DNA of 64,000 nt from Knoxdaviesia capensis (lineage: Eukaryota > Ascomycota > Sordariomycetes > Microascales > Gondwanamycetaceae), in contig LNGK01000008.1 in NCBI GenBank assembly GCA_001510575.1, positions 1,438,340-1,502,339 of the forward strand. Reading direction: 5' to 3'. The notes beneath the pieces were generated by a model. That model ran no database searches, was not told the origin of the DNA, and saw nothing but the letters and a program-made list of their open reading frames with translations. Each line of letters begins with the position of its first letter. Position 1 is the first letter of the stretch. Shown in pieces: positions 1 to 12,774 of this stretch. Both the position numbers and the translations under genes were made by a program.

Positions 1-188
1 AGAGCCGCCAGGCCGCCATGTCTGTGCGCGAGTTTCGCGCCCGCCGGGCCGCTGCCGCTGCTGCCGCCGCCGCCGAGAGTGAGGTCGAGGAGCTTAGCAA
101 GCTCCTCGGCCGGGTCCTCGGACCCCTTCACCCCGAGTCCTCTCCCAGCTGGGACGACTGGGCGGCTGGCCGGACCTCGCGCCTCTAA
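1..188 (+). CDS. 3' end of an unidentified protein-coding gene (partial)
   Basis: An open frame enters from the left edge and stops at TAA 186-188. The visible 61 or so residues include an alanine run, a charged stretch (ESEVEELSKLLGRVL) and an acidic/aromatic end (SWDDWAAGRTSRL). An ATG at 18-20 lies in frame, but the frame is already open before it, so it is probably internal. Strong GC bias at third positions, like the confirmed genes here, and the abrupt change to AT-rich sequence after the stop support a real C-terminus. No family is recognised. Confidence 0.45.
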   Translation, partial: SRQAAMSVREFRARRAAAAAAAAAESEVEELSKLLGRVLGPLHPESSPSWDDWAAGRTSRL

Positions 189-907
189 GCGGCGAGTGCT
201 CTCCCTGTCCTCTGTGCCTTCGGGCACATAATCTAACGAAACCAAAAAGAAAATCTTTTTTCAAAAAAAAAAATAGAAAAACATGAAAGCCCCTACATTA
301 AAAAGATACTCTCTCACTCTACATCCTTCACCACTGTAATATCAGCTGTCTCATACATTTTGTTTTCGTAACGCATCACGGTATGTACACCCAACCAAAC
401 CACGAACCAGAAAGCCAACCCCAACATTTCACAGGTATTCTCACAGTGTTGCCGTGATCACTCGGCGATCTCCAAAGAGACGAAGTAAACGAAATGCTTG
501 AATTCAAAAAAGCACTTTAACCCAACGCCAGGTGTATAAAAAATGGAATCCTCAAAATCCCCCGCCCATGAATGCAAGTAAAAGGAAATGCAGGTGCGTC
601 GTCATCGCTGTAGCTCTCGATCGATCTTTTTATGGTCGGTAATACCCAGCCGTGGAAGGGAAAAAGAAGAAGAAAAAAACCAGAAGCATGTGGAACAAAA
701 TCTAGATGGCTGTTTCAGACATCTGTTTTAACGAACAAAATCAAGGAAAAATTCAGAAAAAGGCGATGTCTTCCTCTTCTCCTGTCTCGGAGAGTAAGTC
801 TGGTAGCATCGTCGCGGGTGTCTTGAAAAGTCCGGGTTCCAATGCGGAAGCAGTCATATGCAGGCCCCGGGGATATTGAAAGCGGGTAGGGTGCTTTCGG
901 TCGGCAT
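189..907. other. Intergenic region between two convergent genes
   Basis: AT-rich sequence with A and T runs near 240-290. It should hold the 3' UTRs of the partial + strand gene and of the aminotransferase on the - strand. The short open frames here (for example 632-826) look like chance frames. No RNA gene seen. Confidence 0.5.
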
Positions 908-2227
908 TTATTTCTCGTTGATGACAACGGCCCACTCGTGGGTGGTGTTGCCGTACATAATGTCCTGCAGGTGGTTCTTGATCTTGTTGGTGTACTCGCC
1001 ACCAGTGCCATCCTGGCCCATAGGAATGTAAATGTCTTCACCACGGTGGTGGACGTGAGACACGGCGCAAACGAAGAACTACAACAAGTTCAATGCAAAT
1101 GTTAGAAAGGGATGCATACACAAGAACACGGCAGGAAAAAAAAGACTATCCAGAAGAAGACGTACAGCAGTTCCAGAGACAAACGACTCCAGAAGACGGC
1201 CCTCCTTGTGGGCATCAGACAGCTCCTGGATGGTGTACTTGCGCTCCACAATGTCGATCTCCTCGGACAAACGGGCGCGAGCAACCTCGAGAACGCTGCG
1301 ACGGGTCACACCGTCCAGAATCAGGCGGTCGTCCAGGGGAGCGGTGACAAGCTCGGGGCGGCCGGTGGTGGCGTTCTTCCACACGACAAAGAAGTTGCTG
1401 GCCCCGGCCTCGGTGCAGTAGCCCTCGGGGCCGTACAGCCACAGGATCTGGTGGAACCCCTTCTCCTTGGCCTGGCTGGTGGCATACAGCGACGGGCCGT
1501 AGTTGGCACCGAGCTTGGCGTATCCGAAGCCGCCGACCCAGGCGCGGATCATGTCGTCGGGGTTCGTGTGCAGCTTCATGCCGCCGGCGGGCGCATCCAG
1601 CTTGGGCATGTAGCTGGCGATGATGAAGAGCATGGCCTGGCTGGGCACCTGCACGCCGAGCTGCGCCTGGGTGCCGATCATGGTGGGGCGCAGGTACAGG
1701 AAGTCGCCGGCGTTGGGCAGCCACTTCTTGCCGTCGACGGCCAGCAGCGCCTCGACCAGCGTCTCCAGCTGGGCGGGGTCGAAGGCCGGCAGCGACACGC
1801 GCACCGCCGACAGCAGCATGCGCGCGGTGTTGCGGTCCGGGCGGAACACGCGCAGCCTGCCGTCGAAGCCGCGGTACGCCTTCATGCCCTCGAAGCACTC
1901 GGTGGCGTAGTGCAGCACCGACGCGGTCGGCATCAGCGACAGCGCGCCGTACGGCTTCAGCTCGGGCGCCGCCCAGCCGGCCGCGGCCGACCACGACGCC
2001 GTCACCATGTGGTCGGTGCAGATGGTCTCGGTGGCGGTGGCGCGCTCGGCCTCGGTCGGCACGGCGCGCGGGCTGGTGTTTTGCTGGAACGTCAGTTTGG
2101 AGGCGTCGAGTTCGGCGCAGACGGGGGTGGCGGCCGTCTTGGCGGGGAGGGGCCCGGCCGACTTGACGGCGACGTTGGGGGAGGCCAGATCCGAAGATCG
2201 ATCGACGGTCAGAGCAGCAGGGGCCAT
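908..2227 (-). CDS. Branched-chain amino-acid aminotransferase (PLP fold type IV)
   Basis: Exons on the minus strand: 2227-1166 and 1078-908 (stop 910-908); intron 1165-1079 (87 nt, GTACGT donor, CTAAC branch site, TAG acceptor). The protein is 410 residues. It would catalyse reversible transamination of leucine, isoleucine and valine with 2-oxoglutarate, the last biosynthetic and first catabolic step. Motifs seen: HYATECFEGMKAYRG (about 107-120); GGFGYAKLGANYG with the expected PLP lysine K238; TEAGASNFF holding the glutamate expected near the PLP ring nitrogen; and SGTAFFVCAV spanning the splice. The intron is phase 0; reading through it gives a spurious hydrophobic tail. The first 65 residues are low-complexity and could be a weak targeting sequence, so a cytosolic (Bat2-like) or mitochondrial (Bat1-like) form is undecided and no symbol is given. 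Confidence 0.93.
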
Positions 2228-5200
2228 GATGATGAAATTGGTGTGAATTTCGGTGGATCTTGAGGAATAACGAGGAAAAGGACGGAGACTGAAGGTGTGA
2301 ATAGGAGTAAGTTAGGATGAGTCAGAGGATCTAGAGAGAGGAGACCGAGAGGGGGGAGAGAAGGTTGGAAAATTGGACCAATTGGGTGTAATTGACCGGA
2401 TTAGGGCAACTGTGAAATAAGACGGGAAGGGAGACGAGAAGATGAAAAAAAGAAGAATAGAAGGGAATGACAAAGAGAAAAACCGTATCCGATAGAAGAA
2501 AACCGGAACGAGGTGTCGACGCATGCTCTCCCCTTTATACTTGGGACATCGTAGCGGTGCCTGCTCTCTCCTCTCCGCCACTGGTTCCTTCCCGCGATTT
2601 CACCGGGGCAGGCCGGCGAGACGGTGTAGCAAACTTGTGGCCCATTGAATAATTTTTTTTTCAATTATTTTCTCTCAGTCTCTCCACTAAATTGAGGAAT
2701 TATATCTCCTCTATAAGCTAGAATCACGCCGCTTCTATCTCGTACCTTTTTACCTTTCCTCAAGGAAAAAAAATTATCATTTTTTCCCTTCCTTTCTCCT
2801 GGTCTAGTGCCAAGCCCAGGGTCCTTTTCCCGATCGATGTGACTCGCAATCCTGTGCCCATAAACCGCTTTCCGCCATGGGGTGTACCAAGGGGGTCTTT
2901 TTTTTGGCGTTCAACAAGCATTGTCTTTTTGGTCAAATGACGTTTTTGGGGGAGAGGGGGACGGGACCAGTCGGGAACTTGAATCTACTCGACCACTATG
3001 TTGGAAGAAGTCCGCCGGTTGGCCTTTGGGAGCCGGCTGTTCGGTCTTAAGTCGTCCGTCCAGTGGACGTTCGTTGGCCTTTTGTTACATGTTAAGTTGA
3101 CACCTCAATTGGAATGATTACTCCGTGCCCTCCTTTTATTCCACATTCAAGAGTCCGGGAAGTCACATTGGGTCAGCCAAGCAGTGGAAATGCGCTTTTA
3201 CCTCACCTAGCATATAATAGTCCATCCTACTACAACTGTCCTTTCTCCCATTACCCACACCCACTCGCTCCAAGAAAAGCAAGCCTGCAACGTCGTTAAG
3301 CAGCCAGCGTGGGACTTCCATGCCCTCTTGACTGTCCTCTTATCTGCAGGTGACTGTAAACAGGAGCCGTGGATGGGGGTCTCGCTCTCTCTCGCGTAAG
3401 ACCTTCCAAGACGGATTCAGATAAGGCGTTGTTCTCCACCTCTTCGTCTCTCGCGTTATGGCCCCAGCCCTGTGGTTTTTGTCTACAGTAGTCCCCGTGT
3501 GAAGAGAACATCTCGGTGGTCAGAGATCATAAAGTCCGGTTTGACACCGAAGAAAGCATCACCAACTCTTGTTTCGTATCTCAGCCATATTCAACGAAGA
3601 ACAAATACACCGAACAGGACACATACATCCCCCAGTATCGGCAGAGTCCAGTAGCCTGCGCGGCTTGAATCGGGGAAACCAGATCCCCATTTTTTATATC
3701 ACTCCCCAATCTCTTAGGCCGAGCAAGTACGTATCTTTGCACCTAGCGCCTTAGCAGCAAGAAATATTATGCAGTCTGAAGAACGGCTCTGCTGTTTGGC
3801 TTTTTTTGGCCACTAATGTATTCCTTATTGGTTCCAGAATTTCTTGTTTGCTCCGAGACGTGGAACCTTGCGTGCACACGGGATGCACGTATGCGTTTTC
3901 CCCCTCCGGCTGCCGGTGGTTTCTCAAGGCAATCCCGACTGGTTGACCATGCACTTACTTTTCCGGCGGAACCACAGCAGAATACGAAAGGGCGGCGGAT
4001 ATGTCGACATAGGGCGTTGAATGTTCATAAATTCTTAAGAAGCCCCCTTTACCGTCCCCTCGTACCTGAAACGATTCCTTGCTAGCCGTGTCACTCCTCA
4101 AGCTATCTCACTGCAACATCCGGTAGTATACAGAACACCTTGCAGGTCTCCCTGTTTCCCGTCTCGGAAGCCGGACCCTGTGACTAACTTCTAGAATCTC
4201 CTGGTAAATATTCTTCCGTCTGAATTGGAGTTCCGAAGCCATCCCTCACCCTGCGTATTTCTACTGTTTGGCGTTGATTCTTGAGCAACTATGGTGGTCG
4301 GCTATCTCGAGCGGTGCATGCTGGGATTTCCGTCGTTATCAAATACCGCTATCCGTAATCATCGGACGCTATCAATCAAGGTGGGTCGTCGCCCTGTGGC
4401 CGGTTTGTTTGCTGACCTCCGCAATGTCAGAACCTAAACACCTTGCTGAACACCTTTTCTCACTTTTGACCGAGGCCCAAAGGTTTTTGGAAACCATGGA
4501 CACTTCGTCGTCACCTTTCTAGAAAACGCACGACGTGGATTCGCCCCTTCACCTGTGGCAAAGAGGAGAACAGCGAAGTCCCTTGCTATCGGAACCCTAA
4601 CCCTATGGCGGGGGTTCAAATCAAATCCAGGCTGTCCTCATGATCCTCAAGATGAACGACAAGCTACCCCAAAACGCCTCCAACATCCCAAACCAGCTTC
4701 ATCTTTCCGAAAGATCCAATAGAAATCCCATCCGGCCTGGCACAACTCTCCTCCCGTGACTGATCCCACATCATAGGAAACGCACTCCTCAACCCAATCA
4801 CAGACCCCTCACGTCGGAAAAGGAACAATCACCGGACTCTCCACTTCTTTCCTTGCGTGTATGGTCAGAGACAAAAGATAAGAGAAGAACGAAAATCTCC
4901 ACTGAAACTTTTTAGACCTGGGATTCCCTCCTTCTGGACAGAACATGGGCCAAATGCAAAAGTAACACCTGCTAGACCGATTTTTTTAAATTCTTTTTTT
5001 TAATCCGATTTCGCACCAGCAAACGAGCAGCGGATTTGTCCCGCCTTACCCGCATCTAGCCGGTCCTACCCCAAATGCCGAGCAGCACAAGGTTTTTGGA
5101 GAGAACATCCGAGAAGCGGGTGGAGATTCACCTGTGTCTTCTTGTTCTTTTTGTTCTCTGCGTTGTACTGTACTTGCATGTCCTTGTAATTTTTTTTTTG

Positions 5201-5684
5201 CGGTGTTGTTTGCTCCCCCGAGTTCGGAACCGCACGGGGCACGTTCATTCATGCGTTAACCCATTCCTTCACGATTGTCAGCAAGAAGAAGACAAAAGCA
5301 AACGAAGTGGCGGGACAGGGCACGGTCATGGTGGCCGTGCTCCCGGTGTTTGCTAACATGCCTGTCGCCGAGATGCCGGTGGCAGCCTCGCAGCAGCTGT
5401 CCACTATTTCCGGAGGATTCTATTTGCCAGTTCATGTAGCACGCAATCCGTTGGATTTTCTTTCAATATGAGATGTGACGGAGTGGCAGAGAGACCGTTT
5501 CATTTGCATCATGCGTTGCATTTCTCTTGTGGCTGTCGTACACGCTGACCCGTGTCCGGCCGGCCCTGAGCCCCGCCCTCCACCACTTTTACTGCAAGTG
5601 TGAATGCCTCCAAACGCATATCACCACAACAACACACAACGCATCCCTCATATTCCAAATCGTGAGTCGTCCGGCCCCCTTCCT
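2228..5684. other. 3.5-kb intergenic region
   Basis: Holds the promoter and 5' leader of the aminotransferase (purine-rich on the + strand at about 2300-2480, so pyrimidine-rich on the coding strand) and the 3' flank of the aldolase gene. Many short open frames on both strands show no coding bias or family resemblance. A two-unit telomere-like motif is at 4593-4604. No RNA gene identified. Confidence 0.5.
4593..4604. repeat. Two-unit telomere-like motif (AACCCT)2
   Basis: AACCCTAACCCT, two perfect units of the common ascomycete telomere hexamer (TTAGGG on the other strand), inside an intergenic region. Similar motifs are at 34696 and 55143. It could be a telobox (a transcription-factor site) or an interstitial trace; the sequence alone does not decide. 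Confidence 0.6.
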
Positions 5685-7426
5685 TTACAGAGTACCAACA
5701 GCACCAAAGTCGTGCAGCGCCTCGGACACACGGGCCTTCATGGTCTTCTCGCCCTCGCGCACCCACACGCGCGGGTCGTACTTCTTCTTATTCGGCTTGT
5801 CGGCGCCCTCGGGGTTTCCCACCTGCGTCTTGAGGTACTCGCTGTTCTCCTGGATGTAGTCGCGGATGCCGCACAGGTACGCCCACTGCAGGTCGGTGTC
5901 GAGGTTGACCTTGACCACGCCGTGCGAGATCGCCGTCCGGAATTCGTCCTTCGACGACCCCGAGCCGCCGTGGAACACGAAGAACACTACATCCACAAAG
6001 ACGAGATGGCTGGCAGTTAGTTTTCTCTCGTACAAGATGATGCGTGGGGGGAGCGGCACAACGGCCTGCGGCTGACAACGTACCAGGATTCTTGCTGCCG
6101 TCTCCAAGTCTCTGCGACACAAACTCCTGGTGCTTTCCAAGCAGCTCAGGGTGCAGCTTGACATTTCCAACTTGGTACACGCCCTATGGTTGACAACCGC
6201 GTTAGGAGGCGTTGGGTTCAAGGTTGCATTCGCTTGATAAGGCTAGCGACTAAGAATGGTGTGGGGGGCCCTTGATATACATCGACTTACATGGACATTG
6301 CCAAAGGCAGCAGCAATCGAGAAGTATGGCGAGATCTTGCTGAGCTGATCATAGATCTTGTAGATCTCCTCGGGTTGTCTAGAGCGGTGGGGTTAGTATC
6401 CACCATCCGTCCGTCCGTCCGTCCGGTCTTGTCACGTCATGGTGACGGGGAACAACATACGTGTACAGCGCCGCGTTATCGACATCCTCGTTGTTAACGC
6501 CCTAAATTCAAGTTTCGCCGGGTGTTAGTGGCATGCAAGGCGCGCGGACCGCTCGTCTGTCTCCGGACGTGTATATCTGCACTTACATCCTCCTCTCCGC
6601 CGGTGATTCCAATCTCCATCTCCAGCCACTGGTTCATGGGCGCCATGCGCTTGAGGTACTCGGCGGTGGTGGTGAGGTTCTCCTCGAAGCTCTCCTCCGA
6701 CAGGTCGATCATGTGGCTCGAGAATAGCGGCTTGCCGGTCTCCTTGAACGAGGCTTCGTCGGCGTCGAGCATTCCGTCTAGCCAGGGCAAGGCGTTCTTG
6801 GGGCAGTGGTCGGAGTGCAACACGACGGGCTGCGATGAAGACATGATGTGTGTTGTTAGCCTTGGCTCTCTTGGGGATGGGATCTGCCTTTTCCTTCCTG
6901 AGCGTATTCTCAAGTGCGACTTACCACTCCGTATGCCGGCGCCACGGCGCGGATGTACTGGGCAGCAGCCACCGAGCCGATGACCGAGGCCTTCATGTTG
7001 GTGTTGGAAATGCCCTTTCCGGCGAAGTAGGCGGCACCACCCGACGAGGTCTGGAGAATGACGGGGGACTTTAGGTCACGGGCAGCCTCGAGGACGGCAA
7101 CACTTGACTCTGGCCAACACGGGGTTTACGGCAACGATTAGTTCTCTACCACGATACAGGCAATTTGTCCAATTGAGGGGTGGCAGATTCTCTTGGGACC
7201 GGCAAAACCACTTACACGGTTGACGACGAGGTGACATTGACGGCCGGGAGAGCAAAACCCTTCTGCTTTGCATAAGTGAACAGCTTGAAATCGACGACAG
7301 GGAGTGTCAGAACGGTGCATGTGGCATTGATACCAGCAGGTATACGTAAAGCTGAGAGCTGTGGAGAGATACCTTGAGCACATCATCACCGTAGATGACA
7401 CCGGGTTGAAGATTGAGGCCAGACAT
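5685..7426 (-). CDS. FBA1: Fructose-bisphosphate aldolase, class II
   Basis: Eight exons on the minus strand: 7426-7373, 7283-7216, 7102-6925, 6829-6587, 6501-6461, 6378-6291, 6183-6084, 5986-5685. All junctions have GT/AG ends, keep frame, and give 357 residues, close to the 359 of yeast Fba1. The zinc enzyme interconverts fructose 1,6-bisphosphate with dihydroxyacetone phosphate and glyceraldehyde 3-phosphate in glycolysis and gluconeogenesis. Diagnostic segments: QTSSGGAAYFAGKGI; VVLHSDHC (active-site aspartate and zinc histidine); EMEIGITGGEEDGV; FGNVHGVY (zinc histidine); FHGGSGS; VKVNLDTD; and a yeast-like C-terminus VWVREGEKTM. The start MSGLNLQPGVIYGDDVLK matches the family's short N-terminus. 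Intron 5 (6460-6379) carries a small CCGT repeat. The 41-nt exon 5 explains why contiguous frames here look broken. Confidence 0.96.
6405..6425. repeat. Short CCGT tandem repeat in an aldolase intron
   Basis: About four CCGT units lie inside intron 5 of the aldolase gene. Probably neutral; it can vary between strains because it is intronic. Confidence 0.55.
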
Positions 7427-8987
7427 GATGAAGGGAGTATGATAAGCAGTGGATGGAAGTATCAGGGAGGGAAGTATCGGTGAAGTCGACTTAAGCTTTT
7501 CGAATGGACCGCAGATTTGCAGATAAAGGAACCAAATGACTCAAACGAGAAAGAAGCTATTCGGGATCTCCAGGAAAGCAGAACCAGAGGGGGCAGCTTC
7601 CCTTTCTTTTAAATGACAAGAATCAAGCCAGCAGCATTGGTCTTGGGTGGACTACAAGCACAAAAAAGCAAATGACCAAAAAATGGCGGCTGACTACTGT
7701 TTCCGTCCGGCATTGGAAAGAGCCAGGCTCGGGTAGATGGACAGTTGGCACACAGGGCCTGCCTTCCTTCACGCGACCTCTCTCAATGATACCAGGGAAG
7801 GAACCGTGCCCCTCCCCATCCATCCACCAAGCTCCATCGCGCCTTCCCCACGGCCGATAACAAGCCGGAATGAAACGAAATTGGTCGGGGTAAGTGATTG
7901 CTTCTGACACAAGTGGCATCACGGGCTACTGGATAAGGGGCGGCGAACAGTTAGAAAGGGTACCGATACCAGCGTTGTTGCGTGTGAGTAGTACATCTGT
8001 TTTCACATACTAACGCCTGATCTGGGGGATACGCAAAAGGGGGAGGGGCAGAGGACTTCGGCAGTAAAAGGCGAGAACAGTAGGGTTGGAGCCGTGGTCC
8101 GGGCGAGACCGGGCCAGGCTCGGGAACCGGCCGGGAAAGCAAGAGAAAGACGCAAAAAAAGAGGAGCGCGAAAGCGATTGGTGGCCCTGTCATTTCCAGA
8201 TGTGGCGAGCGGGCAAGAAGCTACGCAGAGCCGAGCTTGGTTCGCTTTTGTGTACAGAGAAGCATGAGAAGGAAACACTCTTTCTTATATACAGCAACAC
8301 AGATACGTACGTTGCGTTGTACGCATGACACAGGAAGAAAAATAGAATATTGAAAACTTTCCAATTCTGATGTATACATGGGGAAAGTTAAATATCGTAA
8401 CCAGTCTTGCACCAGTTCGAATTTTCCTGTTGGTGGATGGCAGATTCCGTCAGCCGAGGTGTTCCGATCCGTGCTCGGCACTGCAAGCCCGCCGCACCAT
8501 GTGTTTCCTACTTTTACCGATCGTGATGGGCCCCTTGTCGAAAATCAATGCACATACATATACGCTGATATTCAAGTGGGGTTTCATGATGGTTATCTTG
8601 AGAGTACGTGGTATCACATAACCAGAGGCGTTGTTCTAGACTTCAATGTGTGGTGTTGTTGACTTTGAGTGGCGCGTGGATGGACGGGGGAACGGAAACG
8701 AGCCGAAAAAGACGTAGACGGAGAAATTTCACAACGCCACTCTCTCCACACAATCGACAGACATGAAAACTGTTTTTAATGGGGACGTACATTCATTGAA
8801 CTGGGCGGTATTAGATAAAATCCACCAGCTCTAGGCTGGGAGACCTCCTGAAGGGCAAATCGATCCCGTGACATCCTCACTCAGAAGCAGTCTGACCAGG
8901 TGCCTTTGTCTGGATAGGCCTGACAAACTTCTAATAATAGCACGGCAGACACCCTCGGATGACCCCGACTAGATCCAACCCTTAGCT
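7427..8987. other. Aldolase promoter region and 3' flank of the cytidylyltransferase gene
   Basis: Both flanking genes are on the minus strand, so the aldolase promoter lies just right of 7426. Three CCAAT pentamers read on the minus strand (7640-7636, 7716-7712, 7884-7880), but that number is near chance. A 94-codon frame at 8378-8662 (+) begins with ATG but has no recognisable family and no codon bias. Confidence 0.45.
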
Positions 8988-10408
8988 TTACTTCTGCCGG
9001 GCCGCCTCCCGCTCCTTCTGCTCCTGCTCCAGAATCTCCCGCTGGCGATGGGCCTCCTCGGCCGCCGCCTTGACGCCCTTGGCCCGCTGGCGCGCCTCGT
9101 ACACTTCCCGGCTCTTCGTAATCCGCTGCACGATGGTCTCCGCGTTGACCTCCTTGTACAAGTGGCTGCCGACCTCGCGGAAAATGCCCATCTGCTTTGG
9201 CGCCATGTACGGGTCGTAGGTCAGCGGCATGAACGATGTCGGGCCGTGGTACACCGCGTCCGGGGTTCCCCATGGAGTCGACGACAGGTAAGACTTGGTG
9301 GGGGTGAACGGGGCGCCGAAGATGACGGCGTTGACGTACTGTTTTGAGTGTTAGCAAATTGTCTATCAGCAGGCCACAACATATATATGTGGAGCTGGAG
9401 AGCCGGGAAACTGACCTTGCACTGCAACACGCAGAGACCACGCTCGTAGATGTTCATGATCGGATAGTTGACCCCCTTCCAGTGGTTGATGACCTCGTCG
9501 TCATGCACACCGGCCACAACAAACGCCGGCGGGTAATCGGCGCCCTTTCCGAGACGCTCATTCACAGCCTGCTCGGAATACCATCCGTCCTCGCGCGCCA
9601 GCTTCTCCTCGGCCTCCTGAACACGGCGCAAGAACTCAATGTGTCCACTAGAGAAGAGATCAAAGCCGCCGTCCACATACACCACGCGCTGGCCGGGCTT
9701 GGGCCGCGGGCCCTCAATCAGCTGGCGGAACGAGCCCGACTCCTCAGCCGTGCTCTCAGCCTTGGCCTCGCCCGACGCATTCCAGAACCACACGTCGGCG
9801 CCCGGCGCCTTGCCCGACGCATCGGTCGAGTACAGCCGCATGCGCTCTAGCATGGCGGCGCCCTCGGCCTGGCGGTCGGCGCCGGTCCCGCTGCCCTCCT
9901 CGCCCGAGAGCACCTTCTCCAGCGACTTGATGAAGTGGGTGCGCGTGCACAGCAGCATGCGGCCGACGAGGTCGGTGGTCGAGATGCTCGGGGTGCGCTT
10001 GACCACCTTGAAGCGGTCGGCGGCCTTGACGAAGCGGTAGCAGTCCTCGCCGCTGCTGTCGGACGTGATGTCGTCGCCGTGCACCACGTACTTGCAGCCG
10101 TAGTGGCTGATCCAGCCCAGGTCGGTCACGTACGGCGCGTGCGACACCGACTGCGTCACCCAGCGGCACGCGTCGACGGCCGCCAGCCGCTCGTCCAGCG
10201 TCATCACCGTCGGGCCCTTGTTCTCCAGAATGGCCTCGTCCGAGTGCACGCCCACGTACAGCTCGTTGCCCAGCTGGCGCGCCTGCACAATGGCGCCGGC
10301 GTGGCCGTGGTGGAAGAAGTCGAAGCAGCCGTCGATCCAGATGCGGTCATCGAGGATTTCCGGAGCCGGCTTTCCGGGAGGAGGATCGACATTGTCAGGG
10401 CCAGCCAT
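8988..10408 (-). CDS. ECT1: Ethanolamine-phosphate cytidylyltransferase
   Basis: Exons on the minus strand: 10408-9416 and 9338-8988; intron 9415-9339 (77 nt, GTCAGT donor, CTAAC branch site). The product has 447 residues. It would convert CTP and phosphoethanolamine to CDP-ethanolamine, the rate-setting step of the Kennedy route to phosphatidylethanolamine. Two cytidylyltransferase folds in tandem are typical of this enzyme. The first holds IDGCFDFFHHGH (HxGH at 33-36) and RTPSISTTDLVGRML. The second begins VVYVDGGFDLFSSGH near 250, where the first histidine of HxGH is serine. The tail is a long charged helix (AEEAHRQREILEQEQKER). The start MAGPDNVDPPPG is the first ATG directly before the conserved fold; an open extension upstream to 10498 is probably leader. 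Confidence 0.95.
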
Positions 10409-12337
10409 AGCTGAAAACAAGAAGGTGATGATCAGGGGTGGTGAGTGAAAGGCGGTGATCAAATAGGTGAAGAGAGGAGCCGGAAGTTCCCAAGGCAATC
10501 GGAAACCAGGTTTGGGACTAGATTTATGCCGAGAGAGTATTTCGAACGAAGAACGGACGGATCAAACCCAAACAGGAAATGTTTGGCTTGTGTTGGGATG
10601 AAAAAAGGAGTGAAAAAAGGAGTGAAGAGAATATAGTTCACCGGATTTCGAATTTGATGGTTGGTAAGGGTTAAAAGGTACGGACCGGATGAGGGGCGTA
10701 AACTATGTTGTAGTGGTGATCCTCAGGGCAAAATAAGATAAGAGACATGGAGGGTACCCGGCCTCAGGAGCAAATTACGGCCTGGAAACCAGGTATCCAC
10801 CAGGTACCACCAGTCTTAAAAGGCACTCAATCTCAGTCTTAACTCAACATTTAGCATGTGGAGCAGCAGGAAGGAACGAAAAAACAGCTTTTGGCAGGTC
10901 CCACCAACCGGTGTTCCTTCCTCTTCCAAATGGAAGCTGTGAGAGAGACGCATGTTGCAGATGCATCGGAAGTGGGGCTCCTTCCATTCTAGATTGTGGG
11001 TTAATTGCTGTATGGGAGGATAAGCAGTGAAGTATTGCCAATCGTGTTTTGCCGTTTTATATGGCCAGTGGCGTGGCAGCTGTCACGCACATGTTTCAGC
11101 AGCTGGCCAGCAATTTGACGGTCGTCGGCCGCCAATGCATGCATCAACCTTTGTTCTTCATCGTGATGTTCATCATCCCAGTGCTGGGACGGAATCACGC
11201 GGGTGGTGATACCCGGAAACGACGGGTTTCCTGAACTGGGTAAAAGATGCCGCTCTGAACATCAATCACCGCTCGAATTTACCAGTCAAGATCACCACAA
11301 GGGACCGGCCCACAGTTTCAGCAAAAGCTCACCCGGTCTTCCCACACACAGTCCCTGTTCTGTTGCTCTTCTCGGTCGCGATCCGGGTTGGATGGGACGG
11401 GGGCAGGATGCCGATCCTTCTCTTGAAGGAGCTTGGTATCTGGTGCAACGACTGCGGAGGACGTACTGCATGTGTGCTATGCTATACAGTACAGTCGTAG
11501 ACCGTGCCAATCCACCTGCAATTTCTACCCGGTCGACAAAGATCCGATGATCGCAGCAGAATTAACAGAATTAACGCCTTTCTCGGCCTGGCGCACTGAT
11601 CTCTTGAAACCTGGGGGCGTTCCTGGAATTCCCCAGTCCGAGCGAGGCTCCTGAGATGGAGATATAAAGAGTCGATGGACGACCACTTCCCCAGTTTCCA
11701 CCCGGAGTGCGTAAAGCAAGAAGCGCAATATCACTGTCACATCTCGCCCCTCGTTCACACATTTTCTTCAACGTGTCCTTCGTCATTTCATCCCCCCAGT
11801 CTGTCGGGTTCTTCTCTTATAAGAATAGCCTTCACGCACTGGTGTTCAGGGCTCTAGACCCCATTGGCAGGCACACTTCTCTTTCTGTTCGTTCTTCTCT
11901 GCCCCATAACCTGCGAGTGCCCAAATACCATCTGTGCTCATTCCAGCCCCCTTTAGCCAAGGAAGCCGAAAGTTTTTCTTCTTCGTTTGCTTGACCGCGG
12001 GCATTGTTCCTCATTCTTCTATAAACGGCCAAATAACCAGTATCTGTCCGGGAAATACTTCCCCTTTTGCTCTCTTTTTTCCTTGCCCGCTAGTTCTCAC
12101 TGGACTCTGCGAATAGCTTCACGGTCGTCTCTTACCGGACTGCCTGTCAAGTTGCCAAATCTTACAGCTGCCCCTTCCCTTCTGTGGGGGCCTTTCAGTG
12201 GCTAGTGTCCCTATTTCCCACTGAACCGCCGCCCCTTAAGCAGCGAAATTACAGCAAGCCAGCGCAATAGTGGGCGGTCACAGGGCGGTGTCACAGATAA
12301 TACACACACAAACAGCAAAATAAATAAAACAAATAAA
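10409..12337. other. Divergent intergenic region
   Basis: Separates two divergently transcribed genes (cytidylyltransferase on -, polyQ protein on +), so it should hold both promoters. Short overlapping frames in all phases look like chance. No RNA gene or repeat of note. Confidence 0.45.
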
Positions 12338-12712
12338 ATGAACCGGCCCACCACCGCCGCCAGCGATGCTGGGCCCGCACCCCCCGCCGCCTCCTTAACG
12401 GGCACCATGACGGCCAACACCAGCAGCCACAACTTCTTCTCGTCGTCGTTCTTCCGTGCCGCGACCGCCGGTTCACGCTCCCGTCCCGGCACCAGCGCCG
12501 GAGAATCCTCGTCGTCGTCACAGCCGTCCACCATGCCGCCGCCTCCCCCACTACAACAGCCGCTCCCGCCGCTGCTGGTGTCTCAGCCTGGAGCCGCCGA
12601 CCAACCAGGAGCAGGAACAGCATCGGCACAAGCGGGATCAGCAGGAGGAGGAGGCCCTCCTCCTCCCGCGTCTGCCCTCGCTCTAGTGCCCCAACCACCA
12701 ACGCAGCAACAA

Positions 12713-12774
<62 letters not shown>

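Noticed and set aside
1112..2263. 383-codon + strand open frame
   Set aside because: It is exactly antisense to the aminotransferase, rich in Gly/Arg/His/Ala as expected from a GC-rich complementary strand, and has no domain.
4560..4640. tRNA-like B box (GGGTTCAAATC)
   Set aside because: No pairing T stem, no suitable A box upstream and no acceptor stem.
7636..7884. Three CCAAT pentamers upstream of aldolase
   Set aside because: About one is expected by chance in this length on both strands; too weak to call a regulatory site.
8378..8662. 94-codon ATG-led + strand frame
   Set aside because: No family resemblance or coding bias; length is within reach of chance in this intergenic sequence.
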